Assembly: GCA_005778355.1 (NCBI GenBank)
Contig: SXON01000030.1
Location: 1-56,728, forward strand
Source of the DNA: Pseudomonadota bacterium
Lineage (GTDB): Bacteria; Myxococcota_A; UBA796; SXON01
DNA: 56,728 nucleotides
Direction: 5' to 3'
The translations under genes and the position numbers were made by a program. The notes under the pieces are model-generated. The model ran no database searches, was not told where the DNA came from, and was given only the letters and a program-made list of their open reading frames with translations. This document shows positions 31,713 to 40,860 of this stretch, piece after piece (positions within the stretch are counted from its first letter, which is position 1; every line of letters starts with the position of its first letter).

Positions 31713-32875
31713 TCCCCCCGGGGGTCGATCTCGAGCCCCACCTCGCGCTCCGCCGCGACCTCCGCCGGGCGGGCGCCCGGGCGCGGCGCCAGGCCCGCGC
31801 GGCGCCCAGGTTCGACCTCCTCGCCGCGATGGGCGGCAGGACCGATCCCCCGAGGAACAGGCCACCGGGACTCGACCCCGCCAGCCAGTTCCTCCACGAC
31901 GCTTTCGACGGCGTGGCCCCCGGGGTGGCGCCCCTGGTCCCGCGATCGGCGGCGCCGCCCACCTCGCCGCGCCCGCGCCCGACCTGCGACGGCATCGAGC
32001 CGCCCGCGCGCGCGGGCGACGCCTGTAACGACGGGGGCGAGGTCGTCGGGGTGAGCGCGTGGAACCTGGTGCAGGACGCCAATGGCGACGGCACTTGCGA
32101 GTCGAAGGTCACCTGCCGGGGCGGCAACAAGTGCGACTGCTACGACCTGGAGCGCGTGAGCAAGGACGGGACCGGGGTGCGGAACAGCTGCGGCGGCGGC
32201 GTCGACGAGCTGGTCGCCGTGAACTGCAGCTACGTGGAAGAGGATGGAAGGGGCGGGTGCAACTGTGACATCACTTGCCTGATGCTCGACGGCAGCACCA
32301 AGTCCGTGAGCTGGTACCAGAACCCGCGCGGGGCCTGTAGCGACGCTGACCCGAACGAGGAGGAGTCCTCCCTGGCGCACGCCGCGCCGCGCCCGTGTGA
32401 CACGCCCGCGGGGTGGGACGACTGGGGCGAGGCGCCGGGCGGGGGCGGCACGGCACCGGACGCCGGCGATCTCGACTGGGGGCCGCCCGGCGGCGACGCT
32501 TCGGAGGCGGGGATCGGCGCTGGCTTGTTGGCCGCGTCCGGCGAGGCGGGCGCGCGTGACTGGAGCGGACTCGGGTTCGCGGGCTGTGTGACGAATTACA
32601 GCTCGCACACTCTGACGGCGTACCGCTGCCCGGAAACCGGGTCTCCTGCCCAGGAACGGTATGTCCATCCTGCCTTTACGACGAAGGGAGACGGTGTGGA
32701 CTGGGACCACGTTTACCACCCAGAGTTGGGACTCTATTTTAAGGTAGGCTCATACAGCGTCTATGGTTCCTGCGCCGAATTCACCAACTCGGGGTGTATC
32801 AGGGGCTGCGCCTGTCGCGTCCTCGGTTGGAGTAGCATGACCGTCTCTGGACCATGCGCCGCTTGCAACTACTAG
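31709..32875 (+). CDS. Cysteine-rich protein of unknown function
   Basis: A 388-residue protein starting at GTG 31709 in a GTGA overlap. Residues 1-85 are Arg/Ala/Pro-rich and lack an obvious signal peptide. Thereafter 21 cysteines appear in two clusters: residues 90-220 (CDGIEPP, KCDCYD, GGCNCDITC) and the last 95 residues (YGSCAEF, GCIRGCACRV, GPCAACNY), separated by an Asp/Gly/Ala linker. So many cysteines suggest a disulfide-bonded extracytoplasmic or metal-binding protein, exported by an unrecognised signal or the upstream gene's product. Base composition drops toward the 3-prime end, unlike the neighbours, hinting at acquisition. No homologue was recognised. Confidence 0.62.
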   Translation: MIPPGVDLEPHLALRRDLRRAGARARRQARAAPRFDLLAAMGGRTDPPRNRPPGLDPASQFLHDAFDGVAPGVAPLVPRSAAPPTSPRPRPTCDGIEPPARAGDACNDGGEVVGVSAWNLVQDANGDGTCESKVTCRGGNKCDCYDLERVSKDGTGVRNSCGGGVDELVAVNCSYVEEDGRGGCNCDITCLMLDGSTKSVSWYQNPRGACSDADPNEEESSLAHAAPRPCDTPAGWDDWGEAPGGGGTAPDAGDLDWGPPGGDASEAGIGAGLLAASGEAGARDWSGLGFAGCVTNYSSHTLTAYRCPETGSPAQERYVHPAFTTKGDGVDWDHVYHPELGLYFKVGSYSVYGSCAEFTNSGCIRGCACRVLGWSSMTVSGPCAACNY

Positions 32876-33249
32876 GCCGCACCCTCGCCATGCTCGGCTG
32901 CGCCGGCGTCCTGCTCGCCGCCGTTTCCCGGCGGTACGTGGAGGCTGCTGGAGACGATCTCCTCGCCGAGGCACAGGCCGGCGCCGACGTGGCCGGGGCG
33001 ACGTTTCAGGATGCCGTTGTGAATGTCGCCACCATGGGACACTGGTCCACGCTGGCACTGGCGATCGCTGCGATACTCACACTGCCACTTGTATTCTCAG
33101 ACTGCCGACCCGGGCGGGCATGGCTTCTCGCGGTCGGCCTGGGCTGGGCATTCGAGGGTCATTTCTTCAGGCTCCTCGGGGCTCCGTCGGCCTGGCGTGG
33201 CGTGGTTGGCGCGCCAATGGAGACCTGTGACGACTGCGTGAAACCGTGA
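32854..33249 (+). CDS. Small membrane protein of unknown function
   Basis: A 131-residue protein whose ATG lies 22 nt inside the Cys-rich gene. It has a basic N-terminus (MRRLQLLGRTLA), a hydrophobic helix at residues 9-26, an Ala/Asp-rich stretch, and two more hydrophobic helices at about residues 62-105. The C-terminus is polar with a METCDDC motif. No family was recognised. It is coupled to the following gene by a GTGA overlap, so it belongs to the same short operon. Confidence 0.55.
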   Translation: MRRLQLLGRTLAMLGCAGVLLAAVSRRYVEAAGDDLLAEAQAGADVAGATFQDAVVNVATMGHWSTLALAIAAILTLPLVFSDCRPGRAWLLAVGLGWAFEGHFFRLLGAPSAWRGVVGAPMETCDDCVKP

Positions 33250-33557
33250 GGGGCGTTGCTACGGCGATCTCGTGGGCTTTGGCACTCCTGCCCTGGCTAT
33301 TCCTTGCGAGCCTCGCCGCCCTTGCGATGACCGTTGTCGCGGCGGAGGGGGAGCCACCGGCGCAGCGCTCTGCCCTGCTCGCCCTTCCCGTGCACCTTTC
33401 GATCGCGTTGTCCTACGGGCCCCTCGCGTTTTGGTTGCTGGCCCTGGCGGCGAGCGGCTCGCAGGCGGCCAGCCGGACCTTCTGGTTGGGCTACGGCGTC
33501 GTCGTCGCCTGGTTCCTGGCCGATCCCGGAGGGCTGTTGGGCGTCTCGTTCGGGTAG
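33246..33557 (+). CDS. Small three-helix membrane protein of unknown function
   Basis: A 103-residue protein starting at GTG 33246, overlapping the previous stop. Hydrophobic segments lie at about residues 7-32, 46-68 and 78-101. No conserved motif was recognised. It is the last gene of the 31.4-33.6 kb run; its stop lies 14 bp from the convergent kinase stop at 33572. It could form a complex with the preceding membrane protein, but the sequence gives no proof. Confidence 0.5.
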   Translation: MRGVATAISWALALLPWLFLASLAALAMTVVAAEGEPPAQRSALLALPVHLSIALSYGPLAFWLLALAASGSQAASRTFWLGYGVVVAWFLADPGGLLGVSFG

Positions 33558-33571
33558 TGTCGCGCCCGACC

Positions 33572-36451
33572 CTACCTCCCCCCAACGCCCGCCAACAACG
33601 CCCTCCTCAGCCGCTCCGCGTCGTGGGGCAACGCGGGTCGACACGGCCCCTTGGCGAGCCACTGGGCCGCCGCCTCGCGCGCCTCGGCGTCCGCCCCGGG
33701 CTGGGCGAGCACCCGCATCGCGAGCGCGGGTGCCAGCAGGGCGCGGAACTCGAGGGCGCGGAGCGGTTGCAGCGCCTCGGCGGCCACCCGGCAGGCAGCG
33801 GCCGCGTCGCCCCCCCGCGAGAGCACGTTGGCACGCAGGCCGCCGGCCACGATGTCGAGCTCGGGGTTCTCGCTCTTCTCGGCCAGCTGCGCCAGCTCGT
33901 CGGCGAAGGCGCCGGCCTCGACCATGTCGCCGTGGTCGAAGAGCGCGTGGGCGAGGTGCGTGGCACAGGTGACCAGGCTCGCGGGCTTCTGGAGCTTGAG
34001 CGCGCGGGCGTAGAGGCCGCGCCAGTGCGCCACCGCCTCGGCCGCCGGTCGCGCGTCGAGCGTGGCGCTCACCACCTCGCCGAGCAAGGCGGCGCCGTGG
34101 TCGCGGGCCTCCTCGGCAAAAGCCGCGAGCTCGTCCAGGCGCACGCGGGCCAGGGCCAACTCGCCCTCTGCGGCCTGGGCCTCGGCGGCGAGCGCCACCA
34201 TCTCCGCCCACGCCGGCTCGCCCTGCGGCAGCGCGGCCACCCCGGCGAGTAGGTCAGGCAAGGCGGAGGCGATGTCGCCGAGCTCGATCGCACAGGCCGC
34301 CGCCGCGCAGAGCACGCGGGCGCGCTCGGCCTCGGGGCCGCCGAGGGCCAGCGACTCGGCGTAGGCGTCGATCGCGGCCCGTAGGCGACCGCTGGCGCGC
34401 AGGGCGTCGCCTCTCAAGGCCCGGGAGAGCCGACGCAGGCGCGCGTCGTCCGGCGCGGCGGCCTCGCCCTCTAGCGCGATGGCCCGCTCGGCCAGCGTGC
34501 GACCGGCCCGGTTGTCGCCCTTGCGCATCGCGGCCTGGGCAGCCTGGACGAGGAGCGGCCGGGCCTCGGCGGGAAGACCGGCCTTCTCAAGGTGGTGCGC
34601 CACCAGCTCGGCGATCGCCGCCCCCCGCTGGGCGTAGCGCTGCCGCAAGACGTTGGCGGCTGACGCGTGCAGCTCGCGGGCCCTGGCTGGGGGGAGCGCC
34701 TCGCGCACCACCTGGGCCATGCGCGGCGACGCGGGCTCCACGAGATCGTGCAGTCCCTCCATGCGCACCACGACGAGGCCCGCGCGGGCCAGCGCGTCGA
34801 TGGGTCCCGCGGCGTCGTTGAGCCGGGCGGTGCCGGCGAGCACCGACGAGGACGACGGCATGCCGAGGACGGCGATGGCGTCCATCACCGCGCGCTCCTG
34901 GCGACCCAGTCGCGACAGGGCCGCGAGGGTGGACCGCCTCTCCTCCTCCGGGATGGGGAAGGGCTCGGTGCGCAAGGCGTCGATGCCGCGCGTGGCCCGC
35001 AGGCTGCCCTCGGGGTTGCGACCAAGCCAACCCTCGGCGATCAAGGCGTCGACCTGGCGCACGCAGGCCCCCGCCCAGCCGCCGAGCTCCACCTCGAGTC
35101 GACGTGCGAGCGCCGCGCCGAGGCCGCCGGCCGCGCCGTGATCGCGCAGGCAGGCGCGGAGGCTCTCGCGGTCGAGCGGGCGCAAGGGCAGCTCGTCGAG
35201 CGGGGCGCCGTTGACCAGCTCGCCCACCCGGGCGGTGTCGTCCGCGCCGGCCACCAGGACCAGCATCCTCGCTTCCCCGGCGAGGATGCGCTCGGCCTCG
35301 GTGGCGATGGCCTCCCGCTCGGCTGGGCCGGCCAAGAGCGCGTCGTCGGCGAGGAGCAAGGGCGCGTCGATCCGGGGCGCGCCGGGCAGCCGGGCCTCGA
35401 TAGGCGCCCCGAGACGACGAGCGCCCACGCCCCGCGCGCTCGCGCGTAGGCCGACCTCCTCGAGCAGCCGCGAACGACCGCTGCCGGGCTTGCCGAGGAG
35501 CGCGATCACGCTGCCCACGCCGGCCTCGAGGTCGTCGAGGTGCTGGTCGATCCGCGAGAGCGCGGCGCCCTGGCCGTGCACCGGCGTGCGCTCCACCCCC
35601 GCGGGGGCGTCGAGCGCGGCAAGCACGTCGGCGGCGCTACCGAAGCGGGCCGAGGGCTCCTTCTGCAACAGCCGCATGCACACGCGGTCGAGCCGCAGCG
35701 GTACCCGGGGATCGACCTCCACGGGCGCCTTGGGTTTCTCCGCGATCTGGCGCGCGAGGTAGGCGGCGATGCTCTCGGCCACCACGTGCCGCTTGCCGGT
35801 GAGCATCGCGTAGAGGAGCGCGCCGAGCCCGTAGAGGTCGGCGCGATGGTCGACAGGGTCGCCCGTCACCTGCTCGGGCGCCATGAAGGCCACCGTGCCG
35901 ATGAGCCGCCCCGCCACCGTGAGATTGGTGCTGAAGGACTCGACGTCCTTCACCACGCCGAAGTCGGTGAGCCAGGCGGCGCCCCCGTCGTCGATGAGCA
36001 CGTTCCCCGGCTTGAGATCGCGGTGGATGATGCCGCGGTCGTGCACGTAGGCCAGCGCGCTGCACAGCTCGCGCGTGATCCGCTCCGCCTCCTCGAATCG
36101 ATCGGGGGGTGGGCTCTGCTTCCATTGCTCGATGAGCGCACCGAGGTCGCGACCCGGCACATATTGGAGCGCGAGCCACGGGAAGCCATGGTGCTCGCCG
36201 GCGTCGATCACCTTCACGATGCGCGGGTGGTCGAGTCGCGACAACGTGAGGTACTCGCGCTTCATCCGCCGGGTTTCTTCCTCCGTCACCCGCGCCTGGT
36301 GGAGGATCTTGAGCGCCACGATGCTACGATCGTCGCCGTTGGCCCGCCACACGGTGGCCATGCCACCGCGTCCGAGCACGGTGCCGAGTGTCCACCGGCC
36401 AACGACGTCGCCCTCGACCGGCGCGCTGCCCGAGGGGCGCGGCTTGGCCAT
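33572..36451 (-). CDS. Ser/Thr protein kinase fused to STAND-like and TPR regions (second of pair)
   Basis: A 959-residue cytoplasmic protein. The PknB-type kinase is complete: GRGGMATVW (27-35), ALKI with Lys48, HRDLKPGN (143-150), DFG (163-165) and APEQ (191-194). A P-loop-like region follows at residues 318-330 (GKPGSGRS), where the canonical Lys of GKT/S is Arg, so ATP use there is doubtful. Helical segments and TPR-like repeats fill residues 590-959. This kinase/ATPase/TPR fusion is common in myxobacteria. It lies 9 bp after a second kinase of similar design and near a PP2C phosphatase. There is no membrane helix, so it should be soluble and signal-dependent through protein contacts. Confidence 0.9.
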   Translation of the reverse strand: MAKPRPSGSAPVEGDVVGRWTLGTVLGRGGMATVWRANGDDRSIVALKILHQARVTEEETRRMKREYLTLSRLDHPRIVKVIDAGEHHGFPWLALQYVPGRDLGALIEQWKQSPPPDRFEEAERITRELCSALAYVHDRGIIHRDLKPGNVLIDDGGAAWLTDFGVVKDVESFSTNLTVAGRLIGTVAFMAPEQVTGDPVDHRADLYGLGALLYAMLTGKRHVVAESIAAYLARQIAEKPKAPVEVDPRVPLRLDRVCMRLLQKEPSARFGSAADVLAALDAPAGVERTPVHGQGAALSRIDQHLDDLEAGVGSVIALLGKPGSGRSRLLEEVGLRASARGVGARRLGAPIEARLPGAPRIDAPLLLADDALLAGPAEREAIATEAERILAGEARMLVLVAGADDTARVGELVNGAPLDELPLRPLDRESLRACLRDHGAAGGLGAALARRLEVELGGWAGACVRQVDALIAEGWLGRNPEGSLRATRGIDALRTEPFPIPEEERRSTLAALSRLGRQERAVMDAIAVLGMPSSSSVLAGTARLNDAAGPIDALARAGLVVVRMEGLHDLVEPASPRMAQVVREALPPARARELHASAANVLRQRYAQRGAAIAELVAHHLEKAGLPAEARPLLVQAAQAAMRKGDNRAGRTLAERAIALEGEAAAPDDARLRRLSRALRGDALRASGRLRAAIDAYAESLALGGPEAERARVLCAAAACAIELGDIASALPDLLAGVAALPQGEPAWAEMVALAAEAQAAEGELALARVRLDELAAFAEEARDHGAALLGEVVSATLDARPAAEAVAHWRGLYARALKLQKPASLVTCATHLAHALFDHGDMVEAGAFADELAQLAEKSENPELDIVAGGLRANVLSRGGDAAAACRVAAEALQPLRALEFRALLAPALAMRVLAQPGADAEAREAAAQWLAKGPCRPALPHDAERLRRALLAGVGGR

Positions 36452-36460
36452 CGCTTTGAC

Positions 36461-39400
36461 CTAGGCCCGCGCGCGGTCGACGGCGAGGAAACGCTCGGCG
36501 TCGGCGGGAGCGAGGTTGGCCGCGAGCGCCCGCCCGAGGGCGTCGGCCACGCGCCGGTGACGCGCCGCGGCCGCCTCGTCGGCAGTGCAACCGGCGGCGA
36601 TCTGGTGACCCTCGAGCACATGCAGACGATACCCGCAGGCGTCGGCCCTCCGCAGAGCGGCGTCGGCACGACGGTATGCTTCCGCGCCCTCGCCGAGGGC
36701 GAGGTGCACCCGCGCCAGGGCGAGGTCGAGCCTCACTTCCTGGTATGGCCAGCGCGGGCCGAGGGCGTCGAGCGCGTGGGCGATCTCAGCGCGTGCCTCG
36801 TGGGCGTGCCCGGCCTCGGCCTGCGCGCGCGCCAGCCAGGCGTGGAGCACGGCGGCCCAGCCCTCGTGGTCGTGCTCAGCGGCGAGGCCCAGCGCCTCCC
36901 GGGCGTGCTCCTCGAGCGACTCGTTGTCGCCCTCGGTCACCGCAACCCGGGCGAGCGGCAGGAGCGCCGTGAACAGTTCCCCCCCGTCGCCGCTGTCGCG
37001 GGAGAGCGCCAGCGCCTCCAGCGCCTCGGCGCGGCCCTGGTCGTGGCGCCCGAGCGCGATGAGCACCTCGGCGTAGCCGGCGCGCCCGAGCACAATCCCC
37101 GGCACGTGGTTGAGCTCGCGGGCCTGCGCGAGGGTCTTCTCGGCGAGCTCCAGCCCTCGGCGCAGGTTGCCGGTCATCACGTGGATCTCCACGAGGTTGC
37201 CGCGCACCCAGGTGAGCGGCGCGAGCAGCCCCACGCGCTCGAAAACCGTCGCGGCTTGCTCGAAGGCGCGCCGGGCCTCCGCGGCCTGTCCCTTGCAAGC
37301 CGCCACCATGCCGAGGCCGTTGTAGCCGTAGCCGATGCTGCGGTCGTCTCTCGCGCCCTCGGCGATCGCCAGCCCCTCCACCCAGTGACGCCGCGCCGCC
37401 TCGAGGTCGCCCCGGCTCCAGCGCACCACCCCGAGCTGGTTCATCACGAAGCTCCGGAGCGAGTGGTCGCCCGCGCGCTCGGCCATCTGAAGTGCCCCCT
37501 GGAAGTGGGCCTCCGCCGCGGCGAGATCTCCCGACTGCCGGGCGCGTCGCCCCGCAGCGGCCCCGGCGCGACCGAGCAGACGATCGTCACCCAGCTCGTC
37601 GGCGAGGGCCCGCGCGCGCACGAGGTCGGCGTCGAGCTGGGTCCAGTCCCCGAGGTGCTCCAGGGCCTCGGCGCGCTTGAGCAAGAGCTCGCACAGGGCG
37701 CGGTCGGCGTCGTCCAGTGGCATCAGTTCGCGGGCGTCGGGCTCGATGTCCACGGCGCGGTCGAAGGCGTGCAGCGCTTCCCGAACGAAGCTGCGGTCCA
37801 TCAGTCGCGACCCGGAGCGCAGGAGGTACGGGTAGGCCTTGCCGGGTACCTCGCCGAGGTCGAAGTGGCGGGCGAGGGCGTCGAGCACCAGGTGGATGCG
37901 TCGGCGCCCCACCCGCTCCAGGGCCTCGCCGAGCGCCCGGTGGAGCCGCGTGCGCTCCTCCACCGGCAGCTCCCGGTAGAGCGCGTCGCGCGTGCGCACC
38001 TGGGCCACGTCGACCAGGACGTTGGCCTCCACGCGCCGTTCGCGCCCCAGGCTCGCGTTGACCAGCTCCTCGGTGGCGCCCAGGAGCTCACCCTCGCCCA
38101 TCCCGAGCGTGCTGCCGAGGGTGTCGAGGCTCAACTCGGAGCGCGCCACGGCGAGGGCCGAGAGCACCCCGCGTGCCGCCTTCGAGAGGCGGTTCACCTG
38201 GGCGAGCAGGGCGTCGCGGGCGGACTTGGGGATGGGGAGCGTGGCCCGGGCCACGGCGGGCTCGTCGAGGGCGAGGCGTCGTTCGCCGTCGCTCGTCACG
38301 ATCACGCGCTCCTCGACCAGCCCGCGCACCATCTCCACGATGAAGGCCGGGTTGCCCTCGCCCTCGCGGTGGAGTCGCCGGGCGAGCGAGCGCGACGCTG
38401 CGTCGAGGGGCACGAGTGTGCCCACCAGCTCCTCGACGGCCGCGGGCGGCAGTGGACCGAGGTGCATGACCGACGGGCGCGCCCCGGTGCTGGTGCCCTG
38501 CGCCAGAGCGGCCAGGTCGGCCCCCTCGCCGGGCGTGCGGGTGACGACCCAGAGCACCGGCTCGGCGCCGAGCGCGCGGGTGTTGCGCACGAGGTACTCG
38601 AGCAGTTCCAGGCTGGTGGCGTCGGCGAGGTGGGCGTTGTCGACCGCAACCAGCCTAGGGGGCGTGCCCGCAAGCAGAGAACGGATCGCGGAGAACGCGG
38701 CGAATCGTTCCACAGGGCCCTGTTCGCCGCCCGCGCCGAGCAACGCGTCGAGCACCGGGTGACGCTGCCCCGTCTCGGCGAGCAAGGACTCGACCAGGGG
38801 TCGAAAGAGCGCCAGCGCGCCCTGCGCGCCTCGTGCCCCGAGGTGGTGGGCATGCAGGCCGAGTCCGGCGGCGGCCGCTTCGACCGCGCGCAGGCAAGTG
38901 GTCTTCCCGAAACCGTGCGCGCCCTCCACCAGGATGAGGCCCCCCTGGCCGTCGGCGCAGGCGGCGGCGGCGGCGGAGAGCGAGGCCAGCTCCGACACGC
39001 GCCCCACGGGCTCCGCGGGCCAGGCGGAGAGATCGATACCATCGTGTCGCGACCCATCGAGCGCCTGGAGCAGGTGCGCGGCGGAACTGTATCGGTCGTC
39101 GGGCTCCTTCTGGAGCAGGCGTAGGCACACCTCCTCCAGCTCGATGGGCACGTCGGGGTTGAGCTCCCGAGGCGGCCGTGGCGGGCGGTTGAGGTGTTTG
39201 TCGAGGTAGCCAGCCAGCGTGCGCGCGTGAAAGGGTCGGCGCCCGGTGAGCATCAGGTAGAGAAGCGCGCCCAGCGAGTAGAGGTCGGCGCGGGCGTCGA
39301 CGTGGACGCCGCTGATTTGTTCCGGAGCGATCCACGCGACGGTGCCGAGCAGCTCGCCGTGGGCGGTGAGGTCGTCCTCCTCGGCCACGGCGGCTTCCTT

Positions 39401-39901
39401 GGCCACGCCGAAGTCCATCAACACCGCCGACCCGTCAGGGCGCACGATCACGTTGCCGGGCGTCAGGTCACGGTGCACCACGCCGCTCTGGTGCACGTAG
39501 CGCAAGGCCCGCGCGAGGTCGGCGGCGATTCGTCGCGCCCGCTCGAAACGATCGGCGGGCTCCTCGCGGTCCCAGGCTTCCACTTCGGCGCGCAGGTCGC
39601 GCCCTTCGAGCAGCTCCATCACGTACCAGGGGCGCTCGTTCCAGGTGCCGCCGTCGAACACGCGCACGACGTTGGGGTGGTCGAGTCGCGACAACGCACG
39701 ATGTTCTCGACGAAATCGTTCCTCGACCTCCGCCTGGTGCCGGCCGGGCTGGCAGAGCTTCAGCGCGCCGCGCTTTTTATCGGTTGAACGCTCGACCTCG
39801 TACACCACCGCCATGCCGCCTCGCCCCACCAGGCGCACCACGGTCCAGGGCCCGACGAGGGCCCCTGGGAGCGGGAGCGTGGACGAGTCTGGGTTGATCA
39901 C
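36461..39901 (-). CDS. Ser/Thr protein kinase fused to AAA/STAND and TPR regions (first of pair)
   Basis: A 1146-residue protein with GRGGMAVVY (27-35), ALKLC with Lys48, HRDLTPGN (143-150) and DFG (163-165), IAPEQ and the usual subdomain VI-XI motifs. The catalytic loop has Thr where most kinases have Lys (HRDLK), a change seen in some active bacterial kinases. A STAND-type NTPase follows, with P-loop GAHGFGKTT (327-335) and RLVAVDNAHLAD as Walker B, then TPR repeats over about residues 650-1100. GTG 39901 is the start, and TATAGA (39918-39913) lies 12-17 nt upstream. It shares a 57-bp divergent promoter region with the PP2C gene. Its stop is 9 bp from the next kinase start. Confidence 0.91.
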   Translation of the reverse strand: MINPDSSTLPLPGALVGPWTVVRLVGRGGMAVVYEVERSTDKKRGALKLCQPGRHQAEVEERFRREHRALSRLDHPNVVRVFDGGTWNERPWYVMELLEGRDLRAEVEAWDREEPADRFERARRIAADLARALRYVHQSGVVHRDLTPGNVIVRPDGSAVLMDFGVAKEAAVAEEDDLTAHGELLGTVAWIAPEQISGVHVDARADLYSLGALLYLMLTGRRPFHARTLAGYLDKHLNRPPRPPRELNPDVPIELEEVCLRLLQKEPDDRYSSAAHLLQALDGSRHDGIDLSAWPAEPVGRVSELASLSAAAAACADGQGGLILVEGAHGFGKTTCLRAVEAAAAGLGLHAHHLGARGAQGALALFRPLVESLLAETGQRHPVLDALLGAGGEQGPVERFAAFSAIRSLLAGTPPRLVAVDNAHLADATSLELLEYLVRNTRALGAEPVLWVVTRTPGEGADLAALAQGTSTGARPSVMHLGPLPPAAVEELVGTLVPLDAASRSLARRLHREGEGNPAFIVEMVRGLVEERVIVTSDGERRLALDEPAVARATLPIPKSARDALLAQVNRLSKAARGVLSALAVARSELSLDTLGSTLGMGEGELLGATEELVNASLGRERRVEANVLVDVAQVRTRDALYRELPVEERTRLHRALGEALERVGRRRIHLVLDALARHFDLGEVPGKAYPYLLRSGSRLMDRSFVREALHAFDRAVDIEPDARELMPLDDADRALCELLLKRAEALEHLGDWTQLDADLVRARALADELGDDRLLGRAGAAAGRRARQSGDLAAAEAHFQGALQMAERAGDHSLRSFVMNQLGVVRWSRGDLEAARRHWVEGLAIAEGARDDRSIGYGYNGLGMVAACKGQAAEARRAFEQAATVFERVGLLAPLTWVRGNLVEIHVMTGNLRRGLELAEKTLAQARELNHVPGIVLGRAGYAEVLIALGRHDQGRAEALEALALSRDSGDGGELFTALLPLARVAVTEGDNESLEEHAREALGLAAEHDHEGWAAVLHAWLARAQAEAGHAHEARAEIAHALDALGPRWPYQEVRLDLALARVHLALGEGAEAYRRADAALRRADACGYRLHVLEGHQIAAGCTADEAAAARHRRVADALGRALAANLAPADAERFLAVDRARA

Positions 39902-39912
39902 CGCCGGCCGCT

Positions 39913-39920
39913 TCTATACT
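39913..39920. promoter_or_regulatory. Shared -10 patch of the divergent kinase and PP2C genes
   Basis: TCTATACT reads TATACT toward the PP2C gene and TATAGA toward the kinase gene. Toward PP2C, TTGATC (39894-39899) could be a -35 with a 15-nt spacer, which is short. The PP2C mRNA would then start near 39926 and carry the GGGAGG at 39948-39953. Confidence 0.5.
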
Positions 39921-39958
39921 CTCCCGGGCATGGTCGGCGTCGCGGCAGGGAGGCAGGC

Positions 39959-40720
39959 GTGAAGCTCGAGGCAAGCGCGTGGACCGACCCCGGCCCCGTG
40001 CGGGACAATAATGAGGACGCGTTCTTCGTCGATGAAGACGGTGGGCTCTTCGTCGTGGCCGACGGCATGGGGGGCCACGCGGCGGGCGAGGTGGCCTCGC
40101 GCATCGCCGTGGAAACCATCACCGAGCTCCTCCAGGGCGATCTCGACCCCGACGAGACGCGGCTCGATCGACAGGTGGGCGACCCGGGCGACATCCTTCG
40201 CGAGCGCCTGCGCTACGCGATGAACCAGGCGAGCGCGAGGATCCGCCGAGAGGCACTCGCGAATCCTCCGTGGGCGGGGATGGGCACCACGGCCTGCGTG
40301 CTGCTCATCGAGGGCGATGGTGCGCACGTGGCCCACGTGGGCGACTCGCGCATCTACTTGTGGCGTGGTGGTCGCCTGTCGCGACTCACGCGCGACCATA
40401 CCGTGGTCCAACAGGAGATCGACGCCGGCCGCCTCACGCCCGACATGGCGCGCCGCGTGGCCCATCGCAACTACCTCACCCAGTCAGTGGGCTACCACGG
40501 TCCCGTTGAGCCCGACACGGCCACGCGGCCCATCGCCCCGGGCGACGTCTTCATGCTGTGCAGCGACGGCGTGACCGACCCCCTCGACGACACGCGCCTG
40601 GCCGAGATCTTCGAGGAGGCCGACGCACCCGACCTCGCCGAGCGCCTCGTGCGGGAGGCAGTGGCGGCCGGCGGGGAAGACAACATCACCGCCATCGTCA
40701 TCCGCGTGGTCGAGGACTAG
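39959..40720 (+). CDS. PP2C-type Ser/Thr protein phosphatase
   Basis: A 253-residue PP2C/Stp1-like phosphatase that removes phosphate from Ser/Thr with Mn2+ or Mg2+. All metal-binding motifs are present: RDNNEDAF (residues 15-22), VADGMGGHAAGE with DGMGG at 35-39, GMGTTACVLL, HVGDSRIYLWRGG, LTRDHTV, CSDGVTD and GGEDNITAIV. GTG 39959 follows GGGAGG at good spacing. The divergent kinase pair provides the obvious opposing activity, and the FHA receptor at 23.6-25.2 kb might read the phosphorylation. No membrane helix is present. A T-tract terminator follows at 40756-40786. Confidence 0.95.
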   Translation: MKLEASAWTDPGPVRDNNEDAFFVDEDGGLFVVADGMGGHAAGEVASRIAVETITELLQGDLDPDETRLDRQVGDPGDILRERLRYAMNQASARIRREALANPPWAGMGTTACVLLIEGDGAHVAHVGDSRIYLWRGGRLSRLTRDHTVVQQEIDAGRLTPDMARRVAHRNYLTQSVGYHGPVEPDTATRPIAPGDVFMLCSDGVTDPLDDTRLAEIFEEADAPDLAERLVREAVAAGGEDNITAIVIRVVED

Positions 40721-40755
40721 CGGGTTCAAAGCCGCCCGGCGCCGCCCGCGCCCCC

Positions 40756-40786
40756 GTGAAGTCGCGACGAGATTTCACTGTTTTTT
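40756..40786 (+). terminator. Rho-independent-like terminator after the PP2C gene
   Basis: GTGAA (40756-40760) pairs with TTCAC (40774-40778) around an inner TCG/CGA step, followed by TG and a run of six T (40781-40786). This is the clearest T-tract terminator in the window. A GTCGCGAC octamer forms part of the stem. Confidence 0.6.
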
Positions 40787-40860
40787 CCCTTGAACTCTCC
40801 AGGTCGGCCGCGCCGTGCCGATGAGGCTGTGGGCCATGGACGGCCCACCGGGAGGAACAA

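Noticed and set aside
35540..39124. A 1194-codon open frame on the plus strand
   Set aside because: Antisense to the two kinase genes; it has no recognisable motif and is a codon-bias shadow in high-G+C DNA.
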